Source of the DNA: an uncultured Myxococcales bacterium
GTDB lineage: Bacteria > Myxococcota_A > Polyangia > Polyangiales > Polyangiaceae
Assembly: GCA_937949945.1 (NCBI GenBank)
Contig: CALFEQ010000024.1
Location: 1 to 64,000 of the forward strand
Length of the DNA stretch: 64,000 nucleotides
Reading direction: 5' to 3'
Shown here: one piece after another, positions 1 to 8,052 of the stretch
Layout of the letters: each line of letters begins with the position of its first letter
Position numbering within the stretch: the stretch's first letter is position 1
Notes under the pieces: model-generated
What the model was told of the DNA's origin: nothing
Databases searched by the model: none
The model's input: only the letters and a program-made list of their open reading frames with translations
Translations under genes and position numbers: made by a program

Positions 1-35
1 CGACGACGTCAACAGCGCGGAATCATTGGATTCAG

Positions 36-117
36 TGCGAAGGGCGGGACTTGAACCCGCACGGTGTTACCCGCTAGCACCTCAAGCTAGTGCGTCTGCC
101 AATTCCGCCACCTTCGC
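36..117 (-). tRNA. tRNA-Leu (anticodon GAG)
   Basis: Read on the minus strand, the segment folds as a cloverleaf. A seven-base acceptor stem GCGAAGG pairs with CCTTCGC, the anticodon stem CTAGC/GCTAG encloses the loop TTGAGGT, and the T arm carries GGTTCAAGTC. The anticodon is GAG, reading CUC leucine codons. A long variable arm between the anticodon and T arms is typical of class II tRNAs such as tRNA-Leu. No CCA is encoded directly after the discriminator A, so CCA must be added after transcription. It lies just upstream of the hybrid kinase gene, in the same orientation. Confidence 0.95.
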
Positions 118-175
118 GTGGGGGAGGGCGTGTCTACCGCCCTGTTCCTTCCGAGTCAAGCGTTCGCAGCTCGGC

Positions 176-1249
176 TCATGGATCCTTCTTCTGGCGCAGG
201 GCCGCGAAGACCTCGCCGAGCTCGAAAGGCTTGCGGACCAGCTTGATGTTCTCCGTCGCGACGGCGTCCGGCAAGCGGTCGGCGCTCCCCGTGATGAGCA
301 CGAGGTCGATGCCGGGCGAGCTCGTCCGGAGGCGCTCGATCGAGCCGTCGACGTCCTCCGCGATCGGTGACAGATCGACCAGCGCGGCGTGGTACGGGCC
401 CGAGGCGATCGCGGTCGAGAGCTCGGCGCCGTTCGCCGCGACCGTGACGTCGGCGCCGCGGCCCTCGAGGGCGGTCTCGAGCAGCTGCGTGACGGCGACG
501 TCGTCCTCGACGAGCAGCACGCGCAGGCCGGCGAGCTCGCGGACCCGCGGGGTGGAGACGGGCGGCCGCGGCACCGCGTCGGCGCGGGGCCACGTGAGAC
601 GAAAGCTCGCCCCGGCCCCCGGCTTCGACGGGAGTAGCTCGAGATCTCCGCCCCCTGCCCGCGCGAGCGCGCGCGAATGACGGAGGCCGACGCCCGTACC
701 GCCGGGCCGGAGCGACTCGCCCTCGAAGATCTTCGCTCGGACGGCCTCAGGGACGCCGGGGCCCTGATCCGTCACGACGATCGTGCACGTCTCGTCGTCC
801 GCGCCGACCTCGATGTCGATCTGGCTGTCGCGCGGCGCGTAGGCCAGCGCGTTGAGCACGAGGTTCGTGAGCACCTGCGAGACGTCGAGCGCGCCGGCCA
901 CGCACGCGGGTGTGTCCGCGCCGCGGACCACGAACGTGACGTTCGCGCGGCTCGCCTCGACGGCGAGCGACTCGACGACCTCGGTCGCAATCTCGCCGAC
1001 GGGCTTCTGCTCGTCGATGCGGGGTCCGCCGATGGCATGGCGCGCCAGATCGCGCGCGACACGCGCACGCTGCTCGATCAGGCGGAGCGCGTAGTCGATG
1101 GTCTCGGGCGTCGCGCCCGGAGCCCGCGCCTCGCCGACCCAACCGAGGAGGACGGTGAGCGCGTTGGACACGTCGTGGAGCACGCCCGCGAGATCACGGT
1201 GCGGATCCCCGCTCACGTCGACCTTGCTGTCGTCGGCCCGGTCCGTCAC
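176..1249 (-). CDS. Soluble hybrid histidine kinase with C-terminal receiver
   Basis: The 357-residue protein starts at a GTG. A short dimerisation/H-box segment has His25 in LHDVSNALTVL. It is followed by a HATPase domain at about 110-222, with an N box around NLVLNALAYA and a G box DQGPGVPE, then GTGVGLRHSRAL. Residues about 243-355 form a receiver domain with an acidic pocket EDD (248-250), a likely phosphoacceptor Asp292 in LVDLSP, a Thr in LITGS and Lys340 in VRKPF. No membrane segment or input domain is visible, so signal input must come from a partner. The likely role is cytosolic phosphorelay. No partner response regulator is adjacent, and the target is unknown. Confidence 0.85.
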   Translation of the reverse strand: MTDRADDSKVDVSGDPHRDLAGVLHDVSNALTVLLGWVGEARAPGATPETIDYALRLIEQRARVARDLARHAIGGPRIDEQKPVGEIATEVVESLAVEASRANVTFVVRGADTPACVAGALDVSQVLTNLVLNALAYAPRDSQIDIEVGADDETCTIVVTDQGPGVPEAVRAKIFEGESLRPGGTGVGLRHSRALARAGGGDLELLPSKPGAGASFRLTWPRADAVPRPPVSTPRVRELAGLRVLLVEDDVAVTQLLETALEGRGADVTVAANGAELSTAIASGPYHAALVDLSPIAEDVDGSIERLRTSSPGIDLVLITGSADRLPDAVATENIKLVRKPFELGEVFAALRQKKDP

Positions 1250-1414
1250 GACCGGTCACGCTACGCCAACTCCGAGGGAACGTCACGCGCGACATGGCGG
1301 GCCGGCGCGGAGAAGGACCGCCCGCGTCGCCCGCCGTCGCACGGCCGCGCCGTGCGGCGCCCACACGCTACGGTGTCACGCGGCGGCGACACGCGACGCC
1401 CGCGAGCGACGCCC

Positions 1415-2344
1415 TCACGCGGCGGCGTCGTACCGCTCGGGCGAGACGACGCCTTCCGACTCGAGGCGCTCGAGGGTCTTCGCGACGAGCTCCGAATGGT
1501 CACGGTTCATCGGATGGAAGCCGGGCTTCAGGTACTCCACGATGCCGCGCAAGAACACGCGCGTCGTGATCGGCTCCATGCCCCGGCCGGCGCCCGCGCG
1601 GCGAGCGCGCGCCCGGAGCTCGCGCATCTCGCGGATCGCGGCCCGGAGCGACGAGCCGTCCTGTTTCAGGAGCTCGCGCGTCGCGAAGAGCCAGAACCCG
1701 CCGAGCGTCAGCACCGCGACGACCATCCCCAGCACGCGAAGGACGTAGCTCGGATCCACCTCGGCGAGGACGTCGAAGGCCACGGCCTTGTGCTCGAGCT
1801 CCTCGACGGCATGCCACTCGAGCAACCGGCGAACCTCCGGATCGGCGAAGACGAGCGCCTCACCCGCGAGCGCGTCCTCCGCGAGGATGGCGGTGAAGTG
1901 CTCGAGCGCGACGGTCACCGCGAGACGGAGCTTCGGCGGGACCATTCGTTCGAGACCGCCGTACGCGAGACGCTCGTAGCGCTCGAGGATCGAGTCGACG
2001 TCGAACCCCTGCGCGCGCATCGTGTCGAAGAGCCGCTCGTGCGCCTGCGCGTGCCTCCCTTCCTGGCCGAAGAACCCTTTCACCTGCGCGGCGAGCTCCG
2101 GCGAGACGCGATCGAGGTACCGTCGAACGCTCCGCACGAAGAAGCGCTCGCCCGCCGGGAAGAGGAGGTTCACTCCGTTCGCGATCTGCGTCGCGGCGCG
2201 GCTTCCGCCGAACCAATGGCGAGGCACGTCCGCGAGGGCGAGGCGCGGCGCGCGCGGACGCGGGACGGCACCATGCTTTTTGCCTTGCGCGCGCGGGCGC
2301 GAGTCGACGCTCGTCGAAGCCTCGCCTCCAGAGACCGTGCTCAT
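1415..2344 (-). CDS. Predicted metal-dependent hydrolase (PF10118-like, ferritin-fold)
   Basis: The 309-residue protein starts at the ATG preceded by AAGGAGG, which decides the start over a longer frame. It resembles the family annotated as predicted metal-dependent hydrolase (PF10118): helical, with Glu/His clusters typical of diiron carboxylate proteins. Visible motifs are VALEHFTA near residues 165-172, HAVEELEHKAVAFD near 200, and a C-terminal HPMNRDHSELV. A hydrophobic stretch near VLGMVVAVLTLGGFW could be a membrane-associated helix. The gene is divergent from a TetR regulator and shares a palindromic control region with it, so it is probably that regulator's target. The substrate is unknown; members of this family often sit next to TetR regulators and lipid-metabolism genes. 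Confidence 0.75.
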   Translation of the reverse strand: MSTVSGGEASTSVDSRPRAQGKKHGAVPRPRAPRLALADVPRHWFGGSRAATQIANGVNLLFPAGERFFVRSVRRYLDRVSPELAAQVKGFFGQEGRHAQAHERLFDTMRAQGFDVDSILERYERLAYGGLERMVPPKLRLAVTVALEHFTAILAEDALAGEALVFADPEVRRLLEWHAVEELEHKAVAFDVLAEVDPSYVLRVLGMVVAVLTLGGFWLFATRELLKQDGSSLRAAIREMRELRARARRAGAGRGMEPITTRVFLRGIVEYLKPGFHPMNRDHSELVAKTLERLESEGVVSPERYDAAA

Positions 2345-2348
2345 GTCT

Positions 2349-2355
2349 CCTCCTT
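2349..2355 (-). promoter_or_regulatory. Strong ribosome binding site of the PF10118 gene
   Basis: The minus strand reads AAGGAGG, four bases upstream of the ATG at 2344. It fixes the start of the metal-dependent hydrolase gene and excludes the longer in-frame extension to 2449, which would run into the divergent TetR gene. Confidence 0.8.
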
Positions 2356-2356
2356 G

Positions 2357-2401
2357 TTGACTCGTGTTCAATAAGAGTAGCGCTCGTCGAACCCGAGTCA
2401 A
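2357..2401. promoter_or_regulatory. Paired operator-like palindromes for the TetR regulator
   Basis: Two related 15-base sites lie in inverted orientation between the divergent genes: TTGACTCGTGTTCAA at 2357-2371 and TCGAACCCGAGTCAA at 2387-2401. The second, read on the minus strand, is TTGACTCGGGTTCGA and matches the first at 13 of 15 positions. Each site is itself an imperfect palindrome with TTGA/TCAA-type ends, and the sites are 30 bases apart, about three helical turns. This is what a TetR dimer pair would need, so autoregulation plus control of the hydrolase is inferred. Binding itself is not shown. Confidence 0.6.
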
Positions 2402-3174
2402 TGCGACTCCTCCGCTATGCTTCGCCCGTGGAAGCCCGGACGAAGGCACGACGCCGCAGCGTGGAAAAGGGCGGGCGCGCCGACGTCGAGCCGCGGCCTC
2501 GCGTGCGCCTCGAGGTGGACGAGCGGCGCTCGCAGCTCATCGAGCTCGGTCTCGCGCAGTTCGCCTCCCGCTCCTACGACGACGTGTCGATCGAGCTCAT
2601 CGCCCAGCAGGCGGGGATCTCGAAGGGCCTCCTCTACCACTACTTCCCGACGAAACGCGCCTTCTACGTGGCGTGCATCCGCGAGGCGGCCGCTCGCCTG
2701 CTCGCGCGCATCGGCGAGGTCCCGCGCGACGCCCCGCCTCTCGACCGCCTGCGGGCAGGCCTCGACGCGTACCTCGGATACGTGCGAGCCCACGCACGCG
2801 CGTACGTGGCCCTCATGCGCGGCGGAATCGGGGTCGATCCCGAGATCAACGCCGTCATCGACGAGACCCGCGCCTCGCTCCTCGCGCAGCTCACGAGCGA
2901 CATGGCCGTCGCCCTCCCCGGGGGCTCGGACACCGTCACGTCCCCCCTGCTTCGCGTCGCCCTGCGGGGTTGGATCGGCCTCGCCGAAGCCGCGAGCATC
3001 GCGTGGGTGGAGGCCTGCGTCGAAGCGGATACCCGCACCGATGCGAGCAAAGGACGCAGGGGCGAAGGGGCCGAGGCCGGCGCGGAGCGACCGAACGCCC
3101 CGAGCGGAGCCGAGGTCCGGGAGCTCCTCACGCAGGCCCTCATCGCGATCATCGAGGGCGCGCTGAAGCGCTGA
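2401..3174 (+). CDS. TetR/AcrR family transcriptional regulator
   Basis: The frame gives 257 residues from ATG 2401. A GTG at 2428 is an alternative start that would clear the operator overlapping the ATG. The helix-turn-helix is clear at about residues 45-95: LIELGLAQFASRSYDDVSI, then IAQQAGISKGLLYHYFPTKR, the classic TetR signature. The rest is an all-helical ligand-binding and dimerisation domain with no recognisable specificity. A basic N-terminal arm (KARRRS) precedes the DNA-binding domain. It is divergent from the PF10118 protein, which it probably represses. The ligand is unknown; lipid or acyl-CoA ligands are common for such pairs. Confidence 0.85.
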   Translation: MRLLRYASPVEARTKARRRSVEKGGRADVEPRPRVRLEVDERRSQLIELGLAQFASRSYDDVSIELIAQQAGISKGLLYHYFPTKRAFYVACIREAAARLLARIGEVPRDAPPLDRLRAGLDAYLGYVRAHARAYVALMRGGIGVDPEINAVIDETRASLLAQLTSDMAVALPGGSDTVTSPLLRVALRGWIGLAEAASIAWVEACVEADTRTDASKGRRGEGAEAGAERPNAPSGAEVRELLTQALIAIIEGALKR

Positions 3175-3240
3175 GGCTCGCCACACGCTCGCTCGCACGC
3201 CTCCGCGCCGCCTCGCCCGTCCGTATCGCGTCGCCCCGCC

Positions 3241-3290
3241 CCGAGGTGAGGCCCCCCGAGGTGAGGCCCGATGTGAGGCGACGAGGTGAG
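3241..3290 (+). repeat. Four imperfect GAGGTGAGG motifs
   Basis: GAGGTGAGG occurs at 3243-3251 and 3258-3266, GATGTGAGG at 3270-3278 and GAGGTGAG at 3283-3290, with spacings of 12-15 bases. The cluster lies in the 280-base gap between the TetR gene and a small lipoprotein gene. No gene or clear promoter is seen in that gap apart from these repeats and the strong ribosome binding site of the next gene. Confidence 0.5.
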
Positions 3291-3454
3291 ACGACGGATG
3301 AAGATGCCTCACCGATTTACTGAAGGACGTGTTGAGACGCTTGTGTTCGGAGGGCCGATCCTGTTTATGTAGAAAAGTGGCGAGACCTTCAACTTCGGGT
3401 GAACCTCGCAGTCAGACCACCTTTCACCCTGTCGCGCCAAAGGAGGCTTGATCG

Positions 3455-3706
3455 ATGAACCGCTGGCTGATCGCGATGGCGACTGGACTCTTCGTCGCGG
3501 GCTGTGCGACAGGCGTAGAGGATCCCCTGCCGCCGCCGCCGCCGGATCCCGTGCAGAAGGACCCGCCGGCGCAGACGTTCTCCACCGAGATCGACGAAGA
3601 GCAGGCGGATCCGCAGGAGGTCCAGCCCTTCGACACCGTCGGAGCGCTGCCGCCGCGGCAGAAGCCCCCGGTGCCGGGCCTGGTTCCTGCGCCTGTCCAG
3701 GAATAG
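3455..3706 (+). CDS. Small proline-rich lipoprotein
   Basis: This 83-residue protein has an excellent ribosome binding site (AAAGGAGG at 3439-3446, eight bases before the ATG). The N-terminus MNRWLIAMATGLFVAGC is a lipoprotein signal peptide with lipobox VAGC; the lipidated Cys would be residue 17. The mature part is short, proline-rich and acidic (LPPPPPDP, then PPRQKPPVPGLVPAP), with no known domain. Such proteins tether to a membrane and may span or bind peptidoglycan or partners. Function is unknown. It converges on mvaA, whose stop lies only a few bases away. Confidence 0.75.
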   Translation: MNRWLIAMATGLFVAGCATGVEDPLPPPPPDPVQKDPPAQTFSTEIDEEQADPQEVQPFDTVGALPPRQKPPVPGLVPAPVQE

Positions 3707-3713
3707 CCTCGAG

Positions 3714-5048
3714 TCAGTCCGCCGCCGAGCTCTCGGCTCGGTCGGTCGTTCGTGAGCCGCTCGCCGACTGCTGCCGCATGACGCCGAGGGCGCGTCGTGC
3801 GGCCTCGAGGGTGATGTCCCGCGCCTCGACGATGATGGCGGCGATGCGCTCGACCTCGGATCCGACTGCGCCCGCGGCGAGAGCGACGGAGCGCGCGTGC
3901 AAAGCCATGTGGCCTCGCTGGATGCCGTCGGTCGCGAGGGCGCGCACGGCGGCGAGGTTGGACGCGAGGCCCACCGAGGCAGCGACGGCGGCGAGATCCG
4001 CGGCGCTCGTGACGCCCATCATGTCGAGCGACAGGCGCGCGCTCGGGTGGACACGGAGCGTCCCGCCGACCGTGCCGAGGGCGAGCGGGAGCTCGAGGAA
4101 CCCGGCGAGAGCGTCGCCGTCACGTCGCCAGATCGAGAGCGGAGCGTAGCGGCCGTTGCGCGCGGCGTAGGCGTGGGCACCCGCCTCGACCGCGCGCCAG
4201 TCGTTTCCGGTCGCGATCACGACGGCGTCGATGCCGTTCATGATGCCCTTGTTGTGGGTCGCGGCGCGGTAGGGATCGAGCTCCGCGAAGCGCGAGGCAT
4301 TGACGATCCCGTCGATGACGGCCTGGCCGTTCATCTGCTCCGTCGCGAGCACGTCCGCAGGCACGCGGCAGCGCACGCGCACGCAGCGCTTGTCGCAGAG
4401 GTTCGAGAGGATGCGGAGCCCGACGCGTCCCTTCGCGAGCGCCGCGAGACGATCGGCGACCGCCTCCGCGACCGTGTTGATCAGGTTCGCGCCCATCGCG
4501 TCGCGGCAGTCGACGAGGATGTGCACGACGATCATCTCGTCGGCCGGCTCGCCGAGCTCGCGCACCTCGACATCGCGGGCGCCGCCGCCGCGCGCGACGA
4601 GGCCGGGCACGGAGGCATCGGCGAGCGCGAGGATCTCCTTCTTCGCAGCGAGGATCGCCTGCGCGGCGGCGCTTCGATCCTTCACGCCGACGAGCTGCAC
4701 CTGGCTGATCATCACCGGCGGATCGACCTCCACCTGGAACCCGCCGCCGGCGCGCACCATCTTCGCGGCGTTCGACGCGGCCGCGACGACGCTCGGCTCC
4801 TCGACGACCATCGGCACGACGTAGTCCTGCCCGTTGACGCGCACGTTGAGCGTCACGCCGTACGGAAGACCGTACGTGCCGATGACGTTCTCCACGAACT
4901 TGTCGGCCGTCTCGGCGGTGAGCCCGCCCCCATCGAGCGCGGAGGCCATGGTCTCTGCGGACACGCCCGTGGCCTCGCTGATGAGCTTGCGGCGCTCCTC
5001 GACGGTGACCTTGTAGAAGCCGGAGATCTGAGAAGTACGCGTCGTCAT
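3714..5048 (-). CDS. mvaA: Hydroxymethylglutaryl-CoA reductase, class II type
   Basis: HMG-CoA reductase of 444 residues; it makes mevalonate from HMG-CoA, the committed step of the mevalonate pathway. Class II features are visible: ENVIGTYGLPYGV at 53-65, the catalytic-Glu motif VEEPSVVAAAS at 82-92, DAMGANLINT, the Lys motif NKGIMNG with VIATGNDWRAVEAGAHA downstream, and a C-terminal GHMALHARS carrying the expected catalytic His. Length and motif order fit the soluble bacterial class II enzyme (Pseudomonas mevalonii type), with no membrane domain. It is the last gene of the minus-strand mevalonate operon, 36 bases after mvaK2. Class II enzymes can run degradatively, but the operon argues for biosynthesis. 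Confidence 0.95.
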   Translation of the reverse strand: MTTRTSQISGFYKVTVEERRKLISEATGVSAETMASALDGGGLTAETADKFVENVIGTYGLPYGVTLNVRVNGQDYVVPMVVEEPSVVAAASNAAKMVRAGGGFQVEVDPPVMISQVQLVGVKDRSAAAQAILAAKKEILALADASVPGLVARGGGARDVEVRELGEPADEMIVVHILVDCRDAMGANLINTVAEAVADRLAALAKGRVGLRILSNLCDKRCVRVRCRVPADVLATEQMNGQAVIDGIVNASRFAELDPYRAATHNKGIMNGIDAVVIATGNDWRAVEAGAHAYAARNGRYAPLSIWRRDGDALAGFLELPLALGTVGGTLRVHPSARLSLDMMGVTSAADLAAVAASVGLASNLAAVRALATDGIQRGHMALHARSVALAAGAVGSEVERIAAIIVEARDITLEAARRALGVMRQQSASGSRTTDRAESSAAD

Positions 5049-5084
5049 TTTCTGTGCTCGCCGATCGTGGGTCGTGCTTCGAGT

Positions 5085-6053
5085 TCAGGGCGCGACGTGC
5101 CGGAGCTCGGCGGCCCCCGCCAGAGTTCGTGAAACCCTCACGCCCTTCGCATCGAGCGTGAGATCGAGAGAGGTCAGCCCGAGCGCTTCGGCGCGCTCGA
5201 GGAAGGCTCGTGACGGGGCGTCCGGACCGACACGCACCGCGACGTCTCCGCCGCCCGCGCCGGCGACGGAGAACGAGGCCTGTTCGCGCATCGCGATGGC
5301 CTCGAGCTCGTCGAAGCCGGCCGGCACGATGCCGACGCGCGCGGCTTCGCCGAGGCGCGCGAGCCCGCGCGCCGTCCGCCGGAGAGCCTCGACGAAGGCA
5401 GCCGCGTCGCTCGACTGGATCGCGCCCACGGCGTCGTTCGCGATGGCCACGAGCGCCGTCATGCAATCGCGATGCGAGGCGGGATCCTCGCTCTTCAGTC
5501 GATCGACCGCGGCGCGGAGCTCGCTTGTCCGCGCGCTCGTCGCGCACGCGAAGACGTCGATGCGCAGTCCCGGAGGAAGCGCCACCCGCTTCACGGGCGC
5601 GCCCATCACGTACTGGATCACTCCGCCATGGACGCTCGCCGCGACGTCGACACCGCTGCCGCCGTTCTGGGCCGCGGAGTGGGCAGCCCGCGCGCGCTGG
5701 AAGAGGCGCTCGCGGACGCGATCGTCGGAGAGATCGCTCCCCTCCTCCGCCTCGCGCGCCGCGAGCGACGCCACGAGGATCGCCGCGCTCGCGCCGAGCC
5801 CGAGCTTGCGGCCGGCCTCGAACATCGACGACGCGTCGACCCAGGGCGCGCGGGCGTCCGGACCGAGCGCCGCGCGCACCTCCGGCGTCGGCGTCTCCGT
5901 CCACCTCGACGCGTCGGCGAACGCTCCACGCGAGACGGCGACGGCGATGGCCGGAGCGCCCTCGAGGACGGCGTACGCACCCGCCAGCACCAGCTTGCCG
6001 GGCGCGAACACGACGCGCCCCGTTCGGTGCTCCCCGCCCTTCGACGTCCTCAT
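5085..6053 (-). CDS. mvaK2: Phosphomevalonate kinase (GHMP family)
   Basis: The 322-residue GHMP kinase starts at the ATG overlapping the mvaD stop as ATGA, implying translational coupling. Motifs are FAPGKLVLAGAYAVLEG near the N-terminus (substrate side), the phosphate loop GLGASAAILVAS around residue 90, AQNGGSGVDVAAS around 135 and SVAGAGGGDVAVRV near the C-terminus. The GAYAVLEG segment and its place between mvaD and mvaA identify it as the ERG8/MvaK2-type phosphomevalonate kinase. It converts 5-phosphomevalonate to 5-diphosphomevalonate. A much longer open frame runs upstream but reads the mvaD region out of frame and should not be called. Confidence 0.88.
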   Translation of the reverse strand: MRTSKGGEHRTGRVVFAPGKLVLAGAYAVLEGAPAIAVAVSRGAFADASRWTETPTPEVRAALGPDARAPWVDASSMFEAGRKLGLGASAAILVASLAAREAEEGSDLSDDRVRERLFQRARAAHSAAQNGGSGVDVAASVHGGVIQYVMGAPVKRVALPPGLRIDVFACATSARTSELRAAVDRLKSEDPASHRDCMTALVAIANDAVGAIQSSDAAAFVEALRRTARGLARLGEAARVGIVPAGFDELEAIAMREQASFSVAGAGGGDVAVRVGPDAPSRAFLERAEALGLTSLDLTLDAKGVRVSRTLAGAAELRHVAP

Positions 6054-7024
6054 CCCCCGCCCTCCCCGTCGGACGGAACGATGCGCGCCCCTTCGCCCGC
6101 CGACGCCTCGATGATGCGAAGGACACCCGGCGTGCGCGCGAGGCGCTCGGCCGCGCGCGCGGCGTCGCCGGCGCGGACGAGGCACTTGAGATGCGGGCCG
6201 GCGTCCATCGTGGCGTAGGCGACGACGCCCTCCTCGCGAAGGGCGCGCACGGTGGCGAGCGCTTCGAGCGTCGCGCCCGAGAAGTAGACGACGCCCGCCG
6301 CGAGCGCGGAGGCGTGCATCGCGAGCGCGCTCCGTTCGGCGAGCTCTCCTGCGCGCGCGACGTCTCCTGCGAGAACGGCCTCCTTGAGCTCCGCATGGAT
6401 GCGCGGCGCCGTCTCGAGCCACGCCGCGTAGTACGGGCTGTGCTGCGCGGTCCGCTTCATCCCGTCGCGCGAAGACACGGACTTCGGCGCCTCGGTCGTG
6501 ACGCAGACGAGGACCTTGAGGTCGAGACGATCCGGCGGCGCGACGGGGCGCGCGATGGCGCCGTCGAGCTCGACGAAGCCGCCGAAGATGCTGCGCGCGG
6601 CGCTGGCGGAGCTCCTGCGCGCGAGATCCGCGACGCGCTCGGCGCTCCAGTCGAGCCCCGCCGCGCGGACCGCGGCGAGCGCGAGCGCGGCGAAGCCAGA
6701 CGCGCTCGAGGCGAGCCCGCTCGCCGTCGGGAAATCGTTCGTCGACACGACGCTCGCGCGCGACGAGATCCCCGCCGCCTCGCGGACCCGATCGAGCAGC
6801 TCGGTCACGCGAGCGAGCGCCTCGCCCGACGCGGGCGCGCCGCCGAGCACGAAGGTGTCGGCGCCGAGGGCGTCGTCGAAGGTGACGCGCGTCGTCGTCG
6901 ACAGCCCCGCGAGCGTCACCGAGAGGCTCGGCACGGCCGGCACGTTGCCTTCCCCCTCGCGCTTGCCCCAGTACTTGGACAGCGCGATGTTCGGATGAGC
7001 GAGCGCCGTCGCGGTGCCGTTCAC
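6050..7024 (-). CDS. mvaD: Diphosphomevalonate decarboxylase
   Basis: The 324-residue enzyme starts at a GTG overlapping the mvaK1 stop (GTGA). It decarboxylates diphosphomevalonate to isopentenyl diphosphate using ATP. Diagnostic motifs are HPNIALSKYWGKRE at about residues 8-21, the phosphate loop FPTASGLASSASGFAAL at about 94-110, SSASAARSIFGGFVEL around 130 and MDAGPHLKCL near residue 275, which matches the family DAGPN segment carrying the catalytic Asp. In this family Asn is usual where His stands in DAGPH, a minor deviation worth noting. It overlaps mvaK2 by four bases. Confidence 0.93.
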   Translation of the reverse strand: MNGTATALAHPNIALSKYWGKREGEGNVPAVPSLSVTLAGLSTTTRVTFDDALGADTFVLGGAPASGEALARVTELLDRVREAAGISSRASVVSTNDFPTASGLASSASGFAALALAAVRAAGLDWSAERVADLARRSSASAARSIFGGFVELDGAIARPVAPPDRLDLKVLVCVTTEAPKSVSSRDGMKRTAQHSPYYAAWLETAPRIHAELKEAVLAGDVARAGELAERSALAMHASALAAGVVYFSGATLEALATVRALREEGVVAYATMDAGPHLKCLVRAGDAARAAERLARTPGVLRIIEASAGEGARIVPSDGEGGG

Positions 7025-8052
7025 GGAGCCCCCTCCAGCATCGGCTCCGCGCGACGCGCGGGCTCCGGGGCATCGCCGAACCTCGTGAGGAAGCCGTCGA
7101 AGCCGTCGTCCTTCCACGCGGCGAGGACGCGCGCACCGATCTCGGGCCTGTCGACGAGCGCGACGACGCACCCGCCCCCGCCGGCGCCCGTGAGCTTCGC
7201 GCCGAGCGCGCCTGCGCTCCGCGCCGCGGCGCACATCTGCTCGAGCTCGGGCGTCGAGACGAAGAGCCCGGACAGGAGCATCTGGTTCAGGTCCAAGAGC
7301 TGTCCGACCGCGACCCGATCGCCCGCCTCGATCGCGAGGCGGGCGTTCTTCACGACGGTGTGGATGGCGTCGAACGTCTTCTGCGTCGTGTCCGGCCGTC
7401 GCTCCTTCAGCCGAGCGACCGCCTCGACCATCGCGCGCGTGCTCGAGGGCTGACCGCTGTTGCCGATGCAGAGATGGAAGGCGGCGGGAACGCGCACGCG
7501 CTCGATGCTCGCGCGCGTGTCGGGACCTCCACGCGAGAACAAGACACAGCCGCCGAGGGCGGCGACCGCCGCATCCACGCCCGACGGATTGCCGTGGAAG
7601 ACGCGCTCCCAGACGTTCGCGCGCTCGGCGATGGTCTCGGCCGGCGCGTGCGGATCGAGCGCACGCGCGATCGCGACCCCGAGGGCCGCCGAGCAGCCGA
7701 GGCCGCCTCCTGGCGGCAGATCGGTCTCGACGTCGACGGCGACCGGATCGGCGCCGCCTCCGGCCTTCCGCGTGACGTCCAGAAGGTCACGGAACGCACG
7801 GGCGAGCGGCGCCTCGTCCTCCTCGCTCACGGCGACGGCGCGAGCGTCGGCGCCGCAGGTGCGCTCGCGGAGGCGCAGCGTGCTCCGCTGCCCGCGCTCG
7901 AGGGTCGACGCGGTGGCGCGCGCGCCGCGCTCGATGCCGACGGCGATCGCCGGCACGCCGTGGACGACCGCGTGCTCTCCGAACAGGATCACCTTGCCGT
8001 GCGCGTTGCCGACGCGAGACACCGTGTCTTCACGAGCGAGATCAAACGTCAT
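7021..8052 (-). CDS. mvaK1: Mevalonate kinase (GHMP family)
   Basis: The 343-residue kinase starts at the ATG overlapping the preceding polyprenyl synthase stop (ATGA). It phosphorylates mevalonate at the 5-hydroxyl. Motifs are GNAHGKVILFGEHAVVHG at about residues 15-32, the ATP loop LPPGGGLGCSAALG at about 111-124, NPSGVDAAVAALGG (catalytic Asp region) and LTGAGGGGCVVAL near the C-terminus. GEHAVVHG is the typical mevalonate kinase signature and separates it from galactokinase and homoserine kinase. It is the second gene of the operon; all junctions from the synthase through mvaK2 are four-base overlaps. Confidence 0.93.
   Translation of the reverse strand: MTFDLAREDTVSRVGNAHGKVILFGEHAVVHGVPAIAVGIERGARATASTLERGQRSTLRLRERTCGADARAVAVSEEDEAPLARAFRDLLDVTRKAGGGADPVAVDVETDLPPGGGLGCSAALGVAIARALDPHAPAETIAERANVWERVFHGNPSGVDAAVAALGGCVLFSRGGPDTRASIERVRVPAAFHLCIGNSGQPSSTRAMVEAVARLKERRPDTTQKTFDAIHTVVKNARLAIEAGDRVAVGQLLDLNQMLLSGLFVSTPELEQMCAAARSAGALGAKLTGAGGGGCVVALVDRPEIGARVLAAWKDDGFDGFLTRFGDAPEPARRAEPMLEGAP

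Noticed and set aside
1339..1355. Hairpin GCACGG/CCGTGC between the kinase and hydrolase genes as a terminator
   Set aside because: The stem is only six pairs in very GC-rich DNA and no T-run follows; such palindromes arise by chance here.
5085..7136. Possible fusion of mvaD and mvaK2 into one long protein
   Set aside because: The N-terminal half is mvaD DNA in the wrong frame; the real genes overlap by ATGA.
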